A stretch of DNA of 64,000 nucleotides from Iris pallida. Its lineage: Eukaryota > Streptophyta > Magnoliopsida > Asparagales > Iridaceae. The translations under genes were made by a program, and so were the position numbers. The notes beneath the pieces are model-generated. The model did not search any database, was not told where the DNA came from, and was given only the letters and a program-made list of their open reading frames with translations. The stretch is taken from positions 17,682,688 through 17,746,687 of the forward strand of contig JANAVB010023996.1 in the NCBI GenBank assembly GCA_029216955.1, read 5' to 3'. This document shows, piece after piece, positions 49,637 through 61,615 of the stretch. Numbering within the stretch: position 1 is the first letter of the stretch; each line of letters starts with the position of its first letter.

Positions 49637-50294
49637 ATGACGGCTCTGCTGGGGACGACTTTTTTCTCTGATGAGATAGTGACAACTCAATTTGATACCG
49701 CGTCGATCGACAAGACGCAGAAGACTTTGGTCGTTCAAGTCGATCAAACTGCTTACGAGGCAATAATCAGTGCTGGGGGTACCAAGCGCACCGCCGTTGC
49801 TACTAAGAGCAAAGGACGCACTTTGTGGACTCCCAAGTCTTCTCGGCCAACCATGGCTCCTGCACAACTTGTGCAGTTTATCACTCGGCCAACCATAGCT
49901 CCTACGCAACTTGCGCAGTCCGTTTCTCGGCCAACCATAGCTTCTGTGCAGCTTGTGTAGTCTGTCTCTCAGCCAACCATGGCTCCTGCACGACTTGCAC
50001 AGTCTGTCTCTCAGCCAACTATGACTCCTGCACAACTTGCGCAGTCTGTCTCTCACCAAACCATGGCTCCTGCACAACTTGCGCAATCTGTCCCTCGGCC
50101 AACCATGGCTCCTGCTCAACTTTCGCAGTCTTTCTTTCGGCCAACCATGACTCCTGTACAACTTGCGTAGTCCGTCTCTCGGCCAACCATGGCTCCTGCA
50201 CAACTTGTGCAGTTTGTCCCTTGGCCAACCATGGCTCCTGTGCAACTTGCGCAGTCCGTCTCTCGGCCAACCATGGCTCCTATGCAACTTGTGC
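49637..50294 (+). pseudogene. Tat-like gag-precursor N-terminus with 14-residue repeats
   Basis: ATG at 49637 overlaps the primer site TGACGGCTCTGCTGGGGAC (49638-49656), which encodes MTALLGT. Residues 40-55 (KTLVVQVDQTAYEAIISAG) match KTLVVRLNQQAYEEFISEG of the other Tat element. After RTLWTPKS come about 11 tandem copies of a 14-residue unit like SRPTMAPAQLAQSV (from about 49845), each 42 bp. TAG codons near 49958 and 50168 interrupt it, both where neighbouring repeats have CAG. It is cut by the LTR at 50295. Function unknown. Confidence 0.75.
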
Positions 50295-51142
50295 TGTAAA
50301 ACCCCTAAATTTTTAGGAATATTTTTTTTGTTATTTAAAAAGTCTTAAAATAAAATTTATGTAATTTATGATGACCTTAGCCATTGTTAAATTTTAGAGC
50401 ACAAGACTACCATGAATTTTGGCACGAAAGATGTAGCAGGGTGCCTTGACTAGTATATTAGCCACGCTGGGAGAAGCCTAGCCACAGTAATGTCCAAACT
50501 AGGAAAACCAGACCAAGTTGTGAATTGACTCATTTAAATTATTTTAATATGATATTATTTTATATATTAATTTTTAGATGACCCAGTTGGGCTAAACCAG
50601 TCCGAACTGGGCCCGGATCAAATTTAAGCCCATGTAGGCATGTGATGGGACCAAGGTGGCCGTGTGGACATATTTTATGTACTTAGAAATATTTCCTAAA
50701 TTATTTTAGAATTTCATGAACAATTTTTAATTATTTAATTATTTGTTCAATTATTGCTATTTTTTATTATTAAATAATGTTTAATATTTGTATAATTTTT
50801 GAACTCGAAAAAGGTATGTGGTATAAGTTCACCAAAACCACCATAGGACTATTTTTGTTATTTTATATTTTTAAAGTTATTTTTATGGTGATTAAATACA
50901 CATATTTATTACTATTAGATATTATTATTATTTGTTGTCCTATTTATGGTCAATTGAATTTGTATATATATATAAATATCTTTAAATACATTATATATAT
51001 GGATGGATAATATTACTTTTTATTTTAAAAATTGTGAAAATTTTATAGAGAATATATGGTTATATATATTTGGATAGATATATACATATAATGATTTAAG
51101 ATTTAGATTTAAAAAGGATTTTTTAAACAAAAAAATATCATA

Positions 51143-51178
51143 TAGTGGTCGGCCCCACAAAGGGGGAACCGACCACTA
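51143..51178. repeat. Hairpin with 10-bp perfect arms
   Basis: TAGTGGTCGG (51143-51152) pairs with CCGACCACTA (51169-51178), with an inner CCCC/GGGG able to extend the stem. The 3' LTR keeps the left arm only (57978-57987), because another element inserted there. Confidence 0.85.
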
Positions 51179-51268
51179 ATTAGCTAAAAGCAGCAGCATG
51201 CATAGTTAGCCGCCCACGCATGTAGCAGCAGCAGCTGCAACAAAGAGTTTGGAGAAGCTGTCCTCCAA

Positions 51269-51270
<2 letters not shown>

Positions 51271-51359
<89 letters not shown>
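51271..51359. repeat. (TA)n microsatellite in LTR, about 89 bp
   Basis: Pure TA repeat directly before the leader-like sequence of the LTR. It may sit at the core promoter, replacing a discrete TATA box. Confidence 0.95.
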
Positions 51360-51363
<4 letters not shown>

Positions 51364-52779
51364 CTCAAAAGAAAACCTAAACCCAAACCCTAATCTCTTC
51401 TCATCTAACTCCTCCTCCTTCCTTCCCCCTCTCCCTCGTCCAGCCTCAGCTGAGCAGCACCTCGCGGTCGCGGCGACAGCGACAGCAAAGGCAACAACAA
51501 CAAACACCCACAACAACAACAGAATTTAACATCGAGGTACCTAACTTTATCGTGCGATTTCTCCTTCAATTCTAATCCGTTTTTTGATCCGTAAATTTGT
51601 GTAGAAAGCCCACATGACCCTCTATCATCCCCTTTAAATAGATTTATTTATTCTGTAATAAATTCCATGTTTAATCAGATTAAAATCCTGAAAAATCAGT
51701 TTTCAAAAACCTTAAAAACCCCGGTATGAGGTCTGTCCCGACAAACCGGATGACCCTGTCGCAAATCGAGAGTACCGAATGGTCTGTATCGACTTTGTGA
51801 CGGGCTTTGACGGAATTCAAATTGGTTGCGTGTGCACGACGAATTTGATCCGTATCCGTCGAATTTTCCCGTATCGGACTTTTTTGAAATTTCTCAATAA
51901 CTTTGTGCAAACTCATTAAATCGCGACGAAACTAACGCCATTGGACTCGAAATATTTTTTCGGTCCTGTGAGCCAAGTTTGGTCTGATTCTGAGACCGTT
52001 GACCGGGACGCCATTTGGCGGGCCTACAATCCCACTCAACGGGCGATTTTTTGCTGGCCCATCGGAATCCAAAATTGGACATACCGTTGGGTTTATCTCA
52101 TCAAAAGAAATCCGTAGACATATAGTTTGACGACTTTAGAGACCATAGGTTCTGGCACGTATTCGGTGCAAAGCGGGTCCAACGACGGACATCATTTTGA
52201 CCCAAAATTATAATTTTGCTCCTGTTCCAGAATTAAACATTTGGACAGGCGTTTCCTAGGCATATCTTTTATACCAAATTCGTTCGTGATGTTTGTTTCA
52301 GCATCCGGAGCTCTTTGTGGATTTTGACTTTCGTGTTGATAATTCTGACGGTTGGATTTTGCTACATCTTGCACCACCCTCAGGCAAGATACCTTGCCAT
52401 CACTGTTTATTTTCTTGCTCATTAAATTGTATGCATTAAATTATTTAGTATTTATTTTCTATAAATATAACTTGTACTTCTCAATTATATGTAGATGCAA
52501 ATTTTACTGTTTAAGTTTTATTATTCCTTATTCTTTTATTTGTATGCACACTTGACTTAGAAGGAAGAGACCTCTTGCATTCATTGGCCTTGACACTTGT
52601 ATGCCATGATTCACGAGTCGCATATAGTTTCCCGACCTGTGTACTGAGTGGCCAGCGGTACATATTAGACGAGCGTTAGGCCATGACTACTACTAGGATG
52701 GTATAATAAAAGACTAGTGGTCATTAGAGTTAGATCATTGGGTGGGGAGAATACAACTGGGCGTTGACCTCCTCTTTAT

Positions 52780-52885
52780 CTATCGTAGACTCGCTCGCTA
52801 CTGAGGAATGATAGGTAGACTATATACTGTAGACTCGCTTGATACTGAGGAATGGTATATAGTATTGAGACTCGCTACTGAGGCC
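52780..52885. repeat. Stem-loop units with constant loop and different stems
   Basis: Unit 1: CTATCGT (52780-52786) with ATGATAG (52808-52814). Unit 2: ACTATATAC (52819-52827) with GTATATAGT (52855-52863), a perfect 9-bp stem. Both enclose TAGACTCGCT...TACTGAGGAAT. A third, shorter unit GACTCGCTACTGAGG follows near 52868. Confidence 0.8.
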
Positions 52886-53600
52886 ATGCTTATTTTATCT
52901 TGACTTGACTTGGAACTTGGAGGTTATGCGACCATGCGCTATTCTCGATTGCATTACACTTAGGGTGGTTTGGTGACCGTTATCCGTTAGGTATGGGTAC
53001 TTCTGGTTTATGTACTTATGCCTGACCATGACTTGGAACCGTATTTTATCGCGGAGCAGTTGCCACACCATATCCTTGTTTGGTTGTAGGTGTGATTAAC
53101 TGCTTCGATGATAAGGTACTGAACCTTGTTATGGTCCGGATGATTATTGAGCAGCTTTATATTCAGTTTATGGCATGTTTATTGTATCTTGTTACGTCCC
53201 TCTCAGGACCTGGTTATCTCCTCAAGTGTGTGCTATTGCATTCACAAGTATTCTAGCTGAGGTCACAATCTTCTCTATTCATTTAGAGATGACATGTCTT
53301 GGGTCTTTCTTTGCTACTCCCGTGAAATCATTTCAGTTTCCATGCATATTTTTCCTTACTTGTTGGTAGTGGATTTGTCTCCGCCCAACATATTATACAA
53401 AGACTTATTACAGTTGATTATATGATATCTTTTATTCTTATATTTGTGGATGAGATTAGATTACTCTTGGTTTACTGTATTTTACAGCTTATGTATTCAT
53501 ACGAGGTTTCCATATATTGGAGTACACTTCGTATGTATATAGCTGGCATGTCTATGTACCTAGTCCTACGTATTTTAGGACTGGGGCGTTACATGTTTTT

Positions 53601-53619
53601 GTGGTGGCCCATGCAGGTC
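53601..53619 (+). other. Conserved post-LTR motif, candidate primer site
   Basis: GTGGTGGCCCATGCAGGTC, 7 nt after the LTR end at 53593. Same sequence and spacing as in the LARD-like element. Confidence 0.6.
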
Positions 53620-53787
53620 AGAGCATATCGTATCGGCTACATAACTGTGCTGATACGAGCCTGTATATAGTATTAGAAGTTAGGAATCTCATCCACATGT
53701 TTGATACCTCCCTTGATTCCTCTTCAAACTCTCATTGACTGCTTGACTTGCATCTAGCTTAAAATTGTTCTAACAAATTTTTATATC

Positions 53788-55035
53788 TTGTGCCAGAAAA
53801 TAAATCCTCATAGCGGTAGCATTGCCCCACTTGCTATCACCTCAGGTAACTCGACGGCCCAAGAGGAGCAAATTCACTCACAGTATCCAATAGTAACCTC
53901 AACCATGCCTTCTCAGCCAGACCAGACGACCCTACCTACTCACCAGCATCTCCAAGCCTCTGAACCCCAGTTAGTTCAGCCTGTTCAGCAGACCCCTGCA
54001 CCCCAGGGAGGGTATACTCTACCACCCCTTCATCAGAATCTACCTCAAGCTGGACCGCAGATGCCTATGCCCCCGATTGATGGAGATGATACCAATCGGT
54101 TCCTTTATACTTTATTACCGGCTCAGTGGCAGCAAAATGAGCTATTGAGACAAGATGTGATGGTCCCACTTAATAGACCCCCATCTCCACCACCAGCCCA
54201 AGTACCAGTACCTCCACCAAGACCCCATTCATACGTAGGTAGTTTATCAGATTTCACCCAAATGAAGCCGAAGACTTTCAAAGGCACCGAAGGCCCACTA
54301 GAAGTTTCTTCATGGCTTATTAGCACCGAGAAGAACTTAAGGGCGTCACAGTTACCTAAAGAAGATTGGATGACCGCAGTTGATTTATTACTCGAGGACA
54401 ATGCCCATCATTGGTGGAAAGCGGAGGAGAGGCGCTTGGGTACCAATCAGTCAAGGGAAGAGTTCTACAAACTCTTTAACGAGAGGTACTTTCCAAATAC
54501 TGCTCAGAATGTGCTGTATGATCAGTTCCTCCACCTCAAACAAGGCGACAAGTCAGTTGACGAGTATGATACAGAATTTAGCCGACTAAGCAGATTTGTC
54601 GAGGGATTGATGGCAACGGAGAAGGAGAAGGCAAAAATGTTTCGTAATAAATTAAGGCCCGAGCTTAAAACACACACCACTGTACAATCAAGAATTTCGT
54701 ACGCTGCAGTATTAGAAGATGCTAGAAGTCAGGAGATCCTTCACATGGAAGCACAACAAACTCAAAGATACTATGCCCCGATAGAATTTCCAGTTCAACT
54801 TGGTTCATGAGGCCCCGAACGATGACCTACTGCATAATATCAACAGCAAGCCGTGCCCTACCAAGTTCTAAGTACAATAACCTGCCAGTTTTGTGGAACG
54901 AGAGGGCACCAGCAGAAGGACTGTCGTCGACGACTAAAGTGTTGCTTCAATTGCGGTTCCATTCAGTATAAACTTCGAGATTGTCCCAACCGACATGCTA
55001 CACACAGTTTAGCTCCAGCACCATCACAGCAATAG
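53788..55035 (+). pseudogene. gag with two zinc knuckles, broken
   Basis: Capsid-nucleocapsid protein. The open part (340 residues) has a Pro/Gln-rich N-terminus, then the gag domain (PLEVSSWLISTEKNLRAS ... NAHHWWKAEERR ... YDTEFSRLSRFVEGL, about residues 168-280). Stops at 54808-54810 and about 54835 separate it, in the same frame, from the knuckles (54883-54984). The first knuckle, CQFCGTRGHQQKDC, is canonical. The second, CFNCGSIQYKLRDC, has Tyr where His is needed, probably by CAT-to-TAT. ATG 53788 is the first good start after the primer motif. Confidence 0.9.
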
Positions 55036-55340
55036 TTACAAGGACCAATAACTCTCGGACCAGGTGCACTACGACCACTTTCCCTAGAAGAATATCAGGA
55101 GGGACCAGCCTTGGTGGGTCAGACACCAGAGTATAGGCCTGCTAGAGAAGAGATGAATAATCTGAGGCAAGGACAAGCATTCACCCTGATAGTGCTAGAC
55201 ACCCTTTCCGAGTTGACAGACACCACAGGTATTATTCTAGTTAATACATTATTGGTGCACCTTCAATTGTGTCATATCCATGCATATAATAGTTATCTCG
55301 TTCTTCCTAAACACATTAGGATTAAGAGTTAGCAATTGCA
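55036..55340 (+). pseudogene. Decayed protease start
   Basis: In the gag frame after a TAG at 55036-55038: GQTPEYRPAREEMN, RQGQAFTLIV and GIILVNTLLVH resemble the approach to the protease active site in Ty3 elements. The expected DSGA motif is not readable; near 55260 a shifted frame shows FNCVIS in its place, implying loss of the catalytic Asp. No further pol sequence is found downstream. Confidence 0.55.
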
Positions 55341-57284
55341 CCGCAAGGTACTACCTACAAACATCATTAGTAACCCCATAAACCGTAGCATAACCAAACG
55401 TGCTTAGAATAGCGATTAAGAATTTAGTCATTAAGACATGCCTTAGAGCTTGATATCTCTTCTGTAGACCTTATATATATGAAATAGCCTATGTCCCCTG
55501 TTCGTGTGTCGTCGTAGTGTCTCATGCCAAGAGGAATCCCACGGGAACACAAGTATAACATACACAATATTCTTTCATCTGTTCGAAATCACTTTATCCT
55601 TGATTCATATCTACCGCATCATGATTCTGTTGCTCATTGATATCAAGTTAAGGTATGATACCACGACTTGGAATATTTCTAACTTCATCAATAAAAAAAA
55701 AATCATGCTTTGGTTTCAATTTGAGAAAGGAAATTTAGATTGAGTAAATTATAAACTCTCTAAACCTTTTGATTTGGACAAATTGATTCCCACTAGATGA
55801 TAAATTAGTGCCTCATGAACTCCCACTTTATATTTAGATCATTTAGTGTTCCCGACCGTGACATTGCTATTCGAAGCATGAGGCCAGCATTTACCCTCTA
55901 ACAAACTCCATATACAAGACCTAGACGAGCCCACCTTTATTTAGGTATATCATGTCCCATTAAAACACGTCTCCTTGTACTCTATTTTCTTGATATGACT
56001 TTCTGGTCAAAATGGCTAAACTATAACCTCTACCATGATACCGAAATACTTTCTGACGTCAATTAGAGGTCCAACCCTGACTCATTTCTTCCAACCCGAT
56101 ATGTGCTTGTGTTCTACTAAATTCCTTAAATGCTTAACTTTGTACTTCATCTTGATTGCTTGACCCGTTGTCCTATCACACTATTAGCTTAACTCTTGTA
56201 AGTTGGGTAGAATACCTTACAACCTAACAAATCCTTGTCCTTATGAATCATGTTGATGAGTTCACTTAGACTAGAAATTCAGGGGACCCTAAATTATCTA
56301 GTCAGTCAAGCCATAATTGAAAAAATACTAGGACAATCGCATAGGCCCACACTTCGGGAAAGACTTGATTTTAAAGGATCGTGGACTATTTAATTTCCTT
56401 CATCATTTTCTCCCTTGCTTATATTTCAAAAAATCTTATGCTGCTAAATTAGCTTTAGTTTTGCAAGCTTATCTTTTATCAAGCTTGATCATGATATATT
56501 TTATTAGGTACACCCACTAACATATTGTCTCATCAGAAACGGTGCATGATGGTCTGATCAACCTATTGCACTTGGGTTCGCCTTCGTATATTATTTTAGG
56601 TGGATGGAGACATAGTTAAACTTGCCTTAGAGACTCATCCGCGATAGCCTTGGCAATTCTCTTTTGAATTATTTTCGTCGCCTATGAACCCCGCATTCGT
56701 ACTCAACAGCACCGTCTTTGAGACCTTTGTTGTTCTTGTCTTTTACTTATTTTGGAAAGACAAGGCACTGTACTTGCTAGATAGACTCAAGGTATCATCT
56801 TTGGTTGCCCTATCCGTTATTTATACACAAATGTAGATAACCACCGACCGACTCATGTGGCTATATCCTCGCCTTTAACTACTTCTCATTTCTCAACCCT
56901 AGAATTATTATCGTGCCCTCCCAATTATTCTTGAGCACTCGAGAATGATTCTAATCTTTCACTTAAATCCAACACTCAACCAAGACGATTAGTATCTAGT
57001 TTTCTCTCAGGGAACCACATCTCCAAATTGTCAAATTATTTTCTTTGAACTACCGAATTCTTTGCTATTCTTTAATTCGTGTTATCAAAAATTTTCTTAC
57101 CTTCACTAGCGATCCTCAATCAATCCCATAACCCTGATGTGTTTTCGGATATATCGAGTTCCCAATTTTCTAAGGTATGGTTTTGTTGAACATCGTTTCA
57201 TCGCCTCCTCCAAAATTAATTGTATTTTGGTATTGACGAACTCTTCCTGTTCCTAAACCCTATCTACCCTATTAATCCTAAATT
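55341..57284 (+). other. Non-coding internal region where pol is missing
   Basis: About 1.9 kb without coding character. Parts match the internal region of the LARD-like element in reverse, for example near 56540, and it includes a second polypurine-like sequence (GTAAGTTGGGTAGAATA, 56197-56213). I find no RT, RNase H or integrase motif. Confidence 0.7.
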
Positions 57285-57318
57285 TTGAGGACGAAATTTT
57301 TGTAAGTTGGGTAGGATG
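57285..57318 (+). other. Polypurine tract of gag-only element
   Basis: TTTTGAGGACGAAATTTTTG and then AAGTTGGGTAGGA end directly before TGTAAAACCCC of the 3' LTR. Confidence 0.88.
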
Positions 57319-57993
57319 TAAAACCCCTAAATTTTTGAGAATATTTTTTTGTTATTTAAAAAGACTTTCAAATGAATTTATGCAATTTATGATGACCTTA
57401 GCCATTGTTGAATTTTGGAGCACAAGACTACCATAAATTTTGCCACGGAAGATGTAGCAGGGTGCCTTGACTAGTGTATTAGCCATGCCGGGGGAAGCCT
57501 AGCCATAGTGATGTCCAAACTAGGAAAACCAAACCAAGTTGTGAATTGTCTCATTTAAATTATTTTAATATGATATTATTTTATATATTGATTTTTAGAT
57601 GACCCAGTTGGACCAAACTAGTCCGAACTAGGCCCAGACCGAATTTAAGCCCATGTAGGCATGTGATGGGAACAAGGTAGCCATGTGGACATATTTTATG
57701 TACTTAGAAATATTTTCTAAATTATTTTAGAATTTCATGCACAATTTTTAATTATTTAATTATTTGTTCAATTATTGGTATTTTTTATTATTAAATAATG
57801 TTTAATATTTGTATAATTTTTGAACTCGAAAAAGGTGTGTGGTATAAGTTCACCAAAACCACCATAGGACTATTTTTGTTATTTTATATTTTTAAACTTA
57901 TTTTTATGGTGATTAAATACACATATTCATTACTATTAGATATTATTATTTGTTGTCCTATTTATGGTCAATTAAATAGTGGTCGGCCCCACA
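57319..57993 (+). repeat. 3' LTR of gag-only element, first 675 bp
   Basis: Aligns with 50295 onward, lacks about 190 bp present in the 5' LTR just before the hairpin arm, and is cut after GGCCCCACA. CCACA at 57989-57993 is the expected left target duplication of the element that follows. Confidence 0.9.
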
Positions 57994-60900
57994 TGTAGCA
58001 CCCAGTTTCCCAAATAAGGGTAATTTTGAAATTTGCGTGTTTATAATTATTTTAATAATGATATTTAATTCATGATATGATTTTTGGTGATTTTAAATCA
58101 TTTTAAAATTATTTAAATCAATGACTTGTGGTTTTGACGTTTTGCTAGTGAAACCCTAGAGACTGTTTGACCTAGAGCCTAACCATGTGATTAAGATATT
58201 TTAATGTCATTTTTGGCCTAAGGATATTTCTGTATTTGACCTCTTTGAATTATTTTGATATTATTTTATTATTTATGATATTGTTTTGGGGTTATTTGAG
58301 TCGGGTTCGAATTTCAACTCAATCCGACTTGAAACGGGGACCCGGGGGTAGTTTGACTCTAGTGGGACCCACACACTAGTTAGGCATGGCCCACATGATA
58401 TTAATTTTAGTCCACATGATAGAAATATTTTAGTTAGAGGTTAGACTAATTATTATGGATAAGGTCAGTGTGATTAGAGACTTTAGAATGACTAATTTAG
58501 CCCCAACCAATTAGCCCTTTCCTAATACTCATAGAATAGGTTAGTAGGGGCATTTTGGACCTTACCATAATAGGACAAATAGTCCCATATGGCCAGCCAC
58601 TTTGGGATAGGATAGGCTCAAGTTTATTTCATTATTCTCATCCACACTCTCTCTCTTGTTCTTCCCCAAATTCCTAGAGAGCAATCCCTAGCAATTTCTT
58701 CACCAAATCATTCCATTTCACCACCAAATCTTCTTTTTTCCTTCTCCATTCTAGCCAAGGAGGAAGCTACCCAAGTTTGGGAGGATTCGGAGCTCGTTCG
58801 TGTCCTTTTGGAATCTCTACGTGTCGGTGTCCCTCCGGGAAGGCTTTTCTTCGATTTGATCTACCGGGAGGTATAAATCCCTTATCTTTTTCATTTCCTC
58901 ATACATATAGGTCTATTTTGAACCCATAGGAATGACCCCATAGTTGTATCTCCATTTGTGTCCATTTTGTGTCCATTTGGAGGTCATAGGAGTGTCCTTT
59001 GTGTTGTGGTTGTGTCCATGTGGGAAAATCCCAAATTTGGACACACTATGTGTTGTTGTTATGTATGAATGAATTATTACATGTTTAATCTCATATTTTT
59101 GTATTGGAGATGTGTTCTATAGTGTCTCATATATATATATTAGTGTAGAGAGTGAGTTCTTGATATATTATGTTATATACTTGTGTTCTTTTGTCTCAAA
59201 CTACCTAAATCCGTCATGATTTTTATCCACGTTTTTAATTTCAGCCCTAACTTAGAAATGTCATAACTTCTAGCTCAAAGCTCGGTTTAATCTCTCATTT
59301 TTTTTAAAAGAAGCGTATTGAAGTTAGCTTTCCAAAAACATGTATTAACAGGCCTAATTCTTTCTGTAACTTTCTAGAGAATTATTTGAGTGTCAGCTAT
59401 ACAAAAGACAAACGCGTTCTCGGTGTTTTCGCGATTCCGGGAGTTTCCGGAAACGAAAACACGATCCGTTTAAAGTTTCGGAAAGCTAACACATAGATCT
59501 ATAACATACTTTAATCCTAAATTTTAATTCATGCTGAGATGGTACAGTATTGATTATTAGTAGGAGTTACTATTCGACATATGCATTTTGTGCACCCTTG
59601 TGTGTAATATAATGTTCTATTTGATTTTAACCCATATTAATGTATATACATTATATAATTAAATAGAGAATACAAGCATGAGTAAATGGTTAAATAAATG
59701 ATGTATAAGGTGTAAGTATCCTATCTAATGTAAGCATGTATAAGTATGGCTTGTAATGAATATGTAGGTTCCATAGTATGTAATATAATAATAGATATAA
59801 TGTATGCAATATACAAGTTAATGAGATGTAATGTTCTATGTTAACACAAATTCTATATTACCTCATGTACCTCCTTACACTATGTTGACACTATCATACT
59901 TGACATATTGTTCACTTACACTTTGACACTCTTTGATATGTATATACTATGTATGCCCATTTAACCCTCACTTGCCCCTTTGCCATGTTTACATACACAC
60001 ACATAGCCTCTTAAATAAGTATTTATGAATATAGTTAACTTAGCTATGTATGTATATTATATATATGTTAGCATATTGTGTTGTAATATATAAGTTTATA
60101 TAACCATTTGAAATGCCATGATTATAGACCTAATGTTGAATACCAATATATGCATGTGTATATATGTGTAGACATATATAGCTTAAAGTAATAGATTACC
60201 TAGTGTATATCCAATGTGAATTCTTGCCTATTTGAGTATTGAATAATTGCATGCTATATAGAGTTGGGTGTATGTTGGCTTGTATAGCCTTGTATTGATG
60301 TGTGCTTGCTAGGATAGTCTTGGTTAGGCCTAGTAAGACTTACTGGGTTAGGACATGACCTAGTTTGACCTAGTTTGACTAGTGCAGTTGACCAGAGTTG
60401 ACCAAGGGTTGACTTTGGCCTAGTTTGACCTAGATTCATGTAGAATGCATTGTAGTGCTTTATATTACCCTTCTGGACATGTTGTGACTTGTGCTGTTCT
60501 AATTAGGAGCCAGACACCTTTCCTCGGACAGTATCTTTACCTTGGACATTCAGATATCAGGCGAGTACATTCTCTGATCGTTTCATACTTGTTACGAATT
60601 ATATTCTTGCTCTAGATTACTTTTACTTGATGCTGTCACGTTATTATCACGGATTGGTACTATACGAATCTCTTCTTGGGATGTTACCCCCTTAGCGGGC
60701 ACATCGGATACTTTATGACATGTGTTTTATGTACATCATGTATTCCTTACTTCTGCGTTATTCATGTACACTCATGTTCTCTCATGTTCTTACATGTACG
60801 TTCATGTACTCTCATGTTCTTTCATGTACGCTCATGTTTCCTCATGTGTTTCTTGTATAACCAAAATATTATGTCCATAATGTAACTTGAATAGATCCTT

Positions 60901-61615
60901 GTGTATTGATTGTGGGTAGGGGTGAGTATAAATGGTCATGTGATTTACCCATCATGTACACTCTGTTACTTTTTATGTTCATCATGTACAACCCAAGTCA
61001 GTTACATGCCATCTCGTACTCTAAATCACTAGTCACTTACAGTTCTTACTCATCATGTATATATATTTCCAGTTATCAAATATCTCTCCTGTTTTCATGT
61101 ACATCTTCTTACAGCGTTTCATGTATCTTATTCTATTGCCTGCTTTATATTTTCTGACATGATATGAACTGCATGAGATGTATTGTGCTCGCTCCTGTCC
61201 TGACTGGACATGTTGATAAATTTTATAGATGGCTTGGGATTGCCTACTAGCCTAGAGGAGACACAGTAGAGGTTGTTTAGATAGTTATTTCATTTTGTCG
61301 GGAGTTGTATTTACTTGTGGATTACTGTATTTGAGTTTTGAGATGTACTTCTGGGTTTATGTATCTAAGACACTTAGACTTCTATCTCCTGTATCTCTTT
61401 TGGATTTCATGTTTTATCTATCTTCCATTATGCTCTACCTTAGATGTGATTGAGTTTACATTCTGCTATGTCACCCCCATTCGGGGAGTATAAACTGCTT
61501 AGCCTTATACTGTTAGATGCATGAGACCTAGGACAGCGTTCTACCCCCGACACTGCGACGTAGGCTGGGCGTTGTTACGTTCTCGTGCCCTAACTCTAGG
61601 GTGCGGGTCGTGACA
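57994..61615 (+). repeat. 5' LTR, 3622 bp
   Basis: Starts TGTAGCACCCAG; end taken at CGTGACA by comparison with the post-LTR spacing of the other elements. It includes a leader-like CT-rich stretch near 58640-58760 and CATGTAC-rich short repeats (60715-61110). AT-rich, with no gene recognised. Confidence 0.87.
60715..61110. repeat. Degenerate CATGTAC-type short repeats
   Basis: Roughly 10-bp units such as TCATGTACRC and TCATGTTCTC recur, densest at 60765-60850. They create short frames rich in Ser, Cys and Leu with no sign of being coding. Confidence 0.7.

Larger units (their letters stand above)
48854..50294 (+). mobile_element. Tat-like LTR element, 5' part only
   Basis: Contains one LTR (48854-49636), a primer site (49638-49656) and the start of the gag-precursor ORF, then is cut by the next LTR element at 50295. 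Similarity of the primer site and of the protein after it to the Tat element at 20938-33964 gives the assignment. The rest of the element is not in the window. Confidence 0.75.
50295..53593 (+). repeat. 5' LTR of gag-only element, 3299 bp
   Basis: TGTAAAACCCC ... GGGGCGTTACA. Holds a hairpin (51143-51178), a (TA)n tract (51271-51359), a C-rich leader-like stretch (51361-51530) and stem-loop units (52780-52885). No gene is seen in it. The five bases before it, TGTGC (50290-50294), should be the target duplication; the other copy is outside the window. Confidence 0.92.
50295..57993 (+). mobile_element. Ty3/gypsy element with gag only, plus strand
   Basis: 5' LTR (50295-53593), candidate primer motif, gag, a decayed protease start, ~2 kb of non-coding sequence, polypurine tract and the first ~675 bp of a 3' LTR, which is cut by another element at 57994. 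RT, RNase H and integrase are absent. LTR ends and internal motifs are shared with the LARD-like element at 36158-45369. Confidence 0.9.

Noticed and set aside
49613..50287. 224-residue minus-strand ORF with repeated RSHGWPRDRLRKL-type units
   Set aside because: It is the antisense of the 42-bp repeat. A unit divisible by three opens several frames at once. The plus frame has the primer-site start and similarity to the other Tat precursor; the minus frame has neither.
51370..51395. Telomere-like CCCTAAACC sequence
   Set aside because: Only a couple of imperfect units within an LTR leader; no array.
60676..61157. Two plus-strand ORFs of 69 and 83 codons
   Set aside because: They come from CATGTAC-type repeats in an LTR and show no coding signature.
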